Assembly: GCA_002919115.1 (NCBI GenBank)
Contig: PKER01000129.1
Location: 1 to 23,947 of the forward strand
Direction: 5' to 3'
Length of the DNA: 23,947 nt
Source of the DNA: a bacterium
GTDB taxonomy: Bacteria > Actinomycetota > Thermoleophilia > Solirubrobacterales > 70-9
In this document: in pieces, positions 21,348 through 23,947 of the stretch
Position numbering within the stretch: position 1 is the stretch's first letter
Layout: every line of letters starts with the position of its first letter
Notes under the pieces: generated by a model
What the model saw: only the letters and a program-made list of their open reading frames with translations
Database searches by the model: none
Told to the model about the DNA's origin: nothing
Program-made: the position numbers and the translations under genes

Positions 21348-23947
21348 TCAGCCCGTCGCGTCTCGCGCGCTTCTACTTCCACGAGTGCGAGCGATACCTG
21401 CGCTATTCCTCGGTCAGGGCTGAGGACCGAGAACGGGAGGGAGTGCCTCGCCCCGTCCGGGAGACAAGACCGGTCGCGCAGGCGATCCTCGACAGCGGGC
21501 TCGCATGGGAGGAGGAGGTGGTCGAGCATCTGCTGAGCGGCCACGTGTACCTCGCGGAGGGCGCAGGCGAGGACGGCAAGCCGCTGTCGGAGAGCGTGAT
21601 CGATCAAGCGACGGCGCGCCGGCTTCTGACCTCCATCGAGCCGGGCGAGTCGGTCTACCAGCCGGAGCTGGCGGTCCCGCCGAGGTTCTACGAGCGCTAC
21701 GGGCTCGACCCAGACGTGGTCCACTGGCCACCGTGCCGACCGGATCTCGTCGAAGCGGACGCGACCCCGAACGGCGAGACGGTCCTTCGCGTCATCGACA
21801 TCAAGGCGAGCCCCGGGGTCAAGCTGTCGCACCGAATCCAGGCGACCGTGTACTCGTTGGTGCTCGAATGCCTCCTTGAGGAGTGGGGGGTTACGGACCG
21901 CACAGTGGGCAGCGATGCCGGCATCTGGCTGGCCCAGCAGCCTGAGCCGGAGTACTTCGACCTCCGTTCGCTGAAGCCGCCGATCGAGCAGTTCCTAGCC
22001 CACGAGCTTCAGCCGCTGCTTGAGCGTTCGCCCGACGAGGCGCCCTGGCACGTCTACTTCCGGTGCGAGTGGTGCGAATGGTTCGAGCACTGCAGAACGG
22101 AGATGCGCAAGCAGGACTCGGTGTCGCGCGTGCCGTACCTCACGACGCACGGGAAGCGGTTCCTGGAGACGAGCGATCCGCCGGTCAGAACCCTCAGCGA
22201 CCTCGCGGAGCTCCTAGACGATCCGCAACGCACAAAGAGCCTTGACGGCTGCGCATCGCTGCGGGGTCGTGCGTCCCGCCTCCGAAGCCAGGTCACCGCG
22301 CTGCGCGAGAAGGAGGTGAAGCCGCTCGGCGCCGCGTCGCTGGCGATGCCGCTCTACGAGAACGTCCGCGTCGTCCTCACGGTGCAGAGCGAGCCGGTGT
22401 CGGGGAACGTGTACGCGTACGGCCTTTACGCGCAGGGCCTCCGCGACCTGACCGGCGAGGGCCCGTTCACCACCGTGCGCGTTGCTCCCGACGGCAGCCC
22501 GGAGACGGTCGCGGGCCTCCGGCGCAACCTTGTCGAGGACCTCTGGGCGATCCTCCACGCACTCGACCAGTTCAACGCGAACCGGGAGTGGAAGGACCAG
22601 AAGGCCCTCCAGATCTACGTGTTCGACTCGTATGAACGGCGCCTTCTGGTCGAGGCGCTCATGGAGGCCCTTCGCGACGAGGAGGTGGCGGAGGAGGCCC
22701 TCAAGGTCCTGTTCTATCTGCAGGGGGAGGATCTCCTGAGGGCGGCCGAGCATCCGGCCGAGGAGGTCTTCTTCCCGATCGTCGTCCTCAACGAGGTGCT
22801 GCAGACCCAGCTGGCGCTGCCGGTGGAGGTGTCCTACCGCTTCGCGGATGCCAACCAGCTTCTCCAGCCGAGCGAGGGCGGGTTCGAGTTCCAGGACTCC
22901 GAGTACTTCGGTTTTGAGCTCTCAAACCAGATGCGCTCGGACGCCATCTACGCAGTCTGGTACCAGGAAAAGACCGACCGCCTCGCGTGGATCGAGAACG
23001 AGCTCAAGGCCCGTCTGTGGGGTGCCAACAGCCTCGTGAATGGCACTCGACAGCGCTTGCGGGAGGCGGGGGCGCTCTTCGCGTACGCGCCGAAATTCCG
23101 CCTTCCGGCGTCTTTCGCCTACGGCTCGCCGTTGCTTTCGCGCCTCGCGTTCCTCGCGCAGTACGAGGCCGTCCTCGGCTGTCTTGACGTGCGCACGCGA
23201 CGCATGGCACCGGTGGGCGAGCAGGTCCAGCGCGGTGATGCCGTCGTTCTGGAGTGGCTCGAGGACGACCGGTTCCGGGTCGTCGGGATCAGTCCCGACG
23301 TCGAGCTCGATGCGAACCCCTTCCCGCGCTTCCTGCTCGCCGAGGACAACGACGAAGGTCGGCGAGCGTTGCTCGGCTTCGATGACTTCTGGAACCGTGC
23401 CCGGCCCTGGGTGCGCAAGGGGCTCAAGCTGCGCATCGCTGGGATCAGGAATGTCATCGGGTCGCCTCCGAGGGAGGTACAGCTTCAGCTGACCGAGGGT
23501 CCCGACAGCCCGCCCCTGCGTCGTAGGCGCCGTTACGTGCTCTCGCCTCGGTTCACCGATTTCAACACCCACCATGTGATCAACGAGCTCGACCGCATCG
23601 ACAGCGAAGGCGGGCCGTTCCTGGATCTTCTTGAGGACCCGGCGAGGTTCGCGCTGCGCAACGAGCTCCCGGACGAGATCGCCTCCAAGGCGGTCTCCTT
23701 GGGCGAGCGGCACTCGATGACCAGAAGCCAGCTGCGGGCGCTTGAAGGGGTCACCCTGGGGGCGCTCCGGCTGGTCTGGGGCCCGCCGGGCACCGGGAAG
23801 ACGCACTTCCTCGCGCTCACGATCCTTGCGCTGTTGGAAGCGCACCGCGCACGCGGCAGGCTGTTCCGGGTCGTCGTCACCGCGTTCACCCACGCGGCGA
23901 TCGAGAACCTCTTGCGAAAGCTGTGTGAGCTGCAGAACGAGACCAGG
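21335..23947 (+). CDS. Dna2-like protein: Fe-S RecB-family nuclease fused to SF1 helicase, 3'-truncated by window edge
   Basis: The frame is open for 871 codons from a GTG with GAGG upstream to the window end. The N-terminal nuclease (about 1-260) has ISPSRLARFYFHEC (Cys18), Asp137 in RPDLV, Asp155-Ile-Lys157 in VIDIKAS and the Gln169-x3-Tyr173 motif of RecB-like nucleases. Cys244-x2-Cys247-x5-Cys253 follows. One early and three late cysteines are the 4Fe-4S pattern of Cas4, AddB and Dna2. A middle region of about 550 residues has no domain I recognise. The helicase begins with a Q-motif-like TRSQLRALEG, Walker A GPPGTGKT (816-823) and motif Ia TAFTHAAIENLL, as in Dna2/Upf1-type SF1 helicases; later motifs lie outside. 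It would process DNA ends or structures. About one codon in seven ends in A or T, unlike its neighbours, suggesting separate ancestry. Confidence 0.85.
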   Translation, partial: MPKVISPSRLARFYFHECERYLRYSSVRAEDREREGVPRPVRETRPVAQAILDSGLAWEEEVVEHLLSGHVYLAEGAGEDGKPLSESVIDQATARRLLTSIEPGESVYQPELAVPPRFYERYGLDPDVVHWPPCRPDLVEADATPNGETVLRVIDIKASPGVKLSHRIQATVYSLVLECLLEEWGVTDRTVGSDAGIWLAQQPEPEYFDLRSLKPPIEQFLAHELQPLLERSPDEAPWHVYFRCEWCEWFEHCRTEMRKQDSVSRVPYLTTHGKRFLETSDPPVRTLSDLAELLDDPQRTKSLDGCASLRGRASRLRSQVTALREKEVKPLGAASLAMPLYENVRVVLTVQSEPVSGNVYAYGLYAQGLRDLTGEGPFTTVRVAPDGSPETVAGLRRNLVEDLWAILHALDQFNANREWKDQKALQIYVFDSYERRLLVEALMEALRDEEVAEEALKVLFYLQGEDLLRAAEHPAEEVFFPIVVLNEVLQTQLALPVEVSYRFADANQLLQPSEGGFEFQDSEYFGFELSNQMRSDAIYAVWYQEKTDRLAWIENELKARLWGANSLVNGTRQRLREAGALFAYAPKFRLPASFAYGSPLLSRLAFLAQYEAVLGCLDVRTRRMAPVGEQVQRGDAVVLEWLEDDRFRVVGISPDVELDANPFPRFLLAEDNDEGRRALLGFDDFWNRARPWVRKGLKLRIAGIRNVIGSPPREVQLQLTEGPDSPPLRRRRRYVLSPRFTDFNTHHVINELDRIDSEGGPFLDLLEDPARFALRNELPDEIASKAVSLGERHSMTRSQLRALEGVTLGALRLVWGPPGTGKTHFLALTILALLEAHRARGRLFRVVVTAFTHAAIENLLRKLCELQNETR

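Noticed and set aside
22922..23893. 323-codon minus-strand frame opposite the nuclease-helicase
   Set aside because: The plus frame is uninterrupted and carries Walker A and motif Ia in this stretch, so the reverse frame is a shadow.
1..23947. CRISPR arrays, insertion sequences, tRNA/rRNA genes and integrase attachment sites
   Set aside because: I looked on both strands and saw no regular direct repeats, transposase motifs, RNA-gene signatures or duplicated tRNA ends.

Overview
The window is about 24 kb of very GC-rich DNA. Almost every codon in its left 21 kb ends in G or C, genes overlap by 4-14 bp, GTG starts are common, and there is a luciferase-like (LLM) oxidoreductase and a one-chain ADP-forming acyl-CoA synthetase. 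This suggests an actinomycetote, perhaps of the Thermoleophilia/Solirubrobacterales kind. That placement is inference; no rRNA or tRNA gene is present to fix it.

Layout. (1) 1-1389, plus: the end of an SDR oxidoreductase coupled to an LLM-class flavin oxidoreductase. (2) 1435-4920, minus: an operon of an M24/creatinase-fold hydrolase, a 33-codon micro-ORF, an EamA exporter and a glutamate dehydrogenase, all joined by 4-bp stop/start overlaps. (3) 5074-7891, minus: the permeases and ATPase of a polyamine-type (PotABC-like) ABC importer. (4) 8090-9220, plus: its lipoprotein substrate-binding protein. (5) 9343-18235, plus: an eight-gene catabolic operon of class III aminotransferase, CoA-transferase A, FAD amine oxidoreductase, CoA-transferase B, 3-oxoadipyl-CoA-thiolase-like enzyme, P5C-dehydrogenase-like aldehyde dehydrogenase, a second M24/ectoine-hydrolase-like protein and a ureohydrolase. 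(6) 18243-18893, minus: a TetR repressor. (7) 18917-21049, plus: an ADP-forming acyl-CoA synthetase. (8) From 21335 off the right edge: a Dna2-like protein with a Fe-S RecB-type nuclease and an SF1 helicase. It has more A/T-ending codons than its neighbours and looks like a separate, possibly defence or repair, module.

The main result is a coherent regulon. The 14-bp palindrome CTAAC-N4-GTTAG (three perfect copies, two CGAAC-N4-GTTAG) sits just upstream of all five transcription units of regions 2-7, and one copy touches the start codon of the TetR gene. The TetR protein is therefore the likely local repressor of import, hydrolysis, transamination/oxidation, CoA activation, thiolysis and glutamate recycling.

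The substrate is unknown. Three hydrolases of families that split amidine/guanidine C-N bonds (two M24 proteins lacking most or all metal ligands, plus one ureohydrolase), a polyamine-type importer, an aminotransferase with glutamate dehydrogenase, and a beta-keto-acid CoA-transferase/thiolase pair point to a nitrogen-rich guanidino, cyclic-amidine or N-substituted amino compound. It would be broken down to urea or ammonia, glutamate/2-oxoglutarate and acyl-CoAs. I do not recognise this gene combination as a described pathway.
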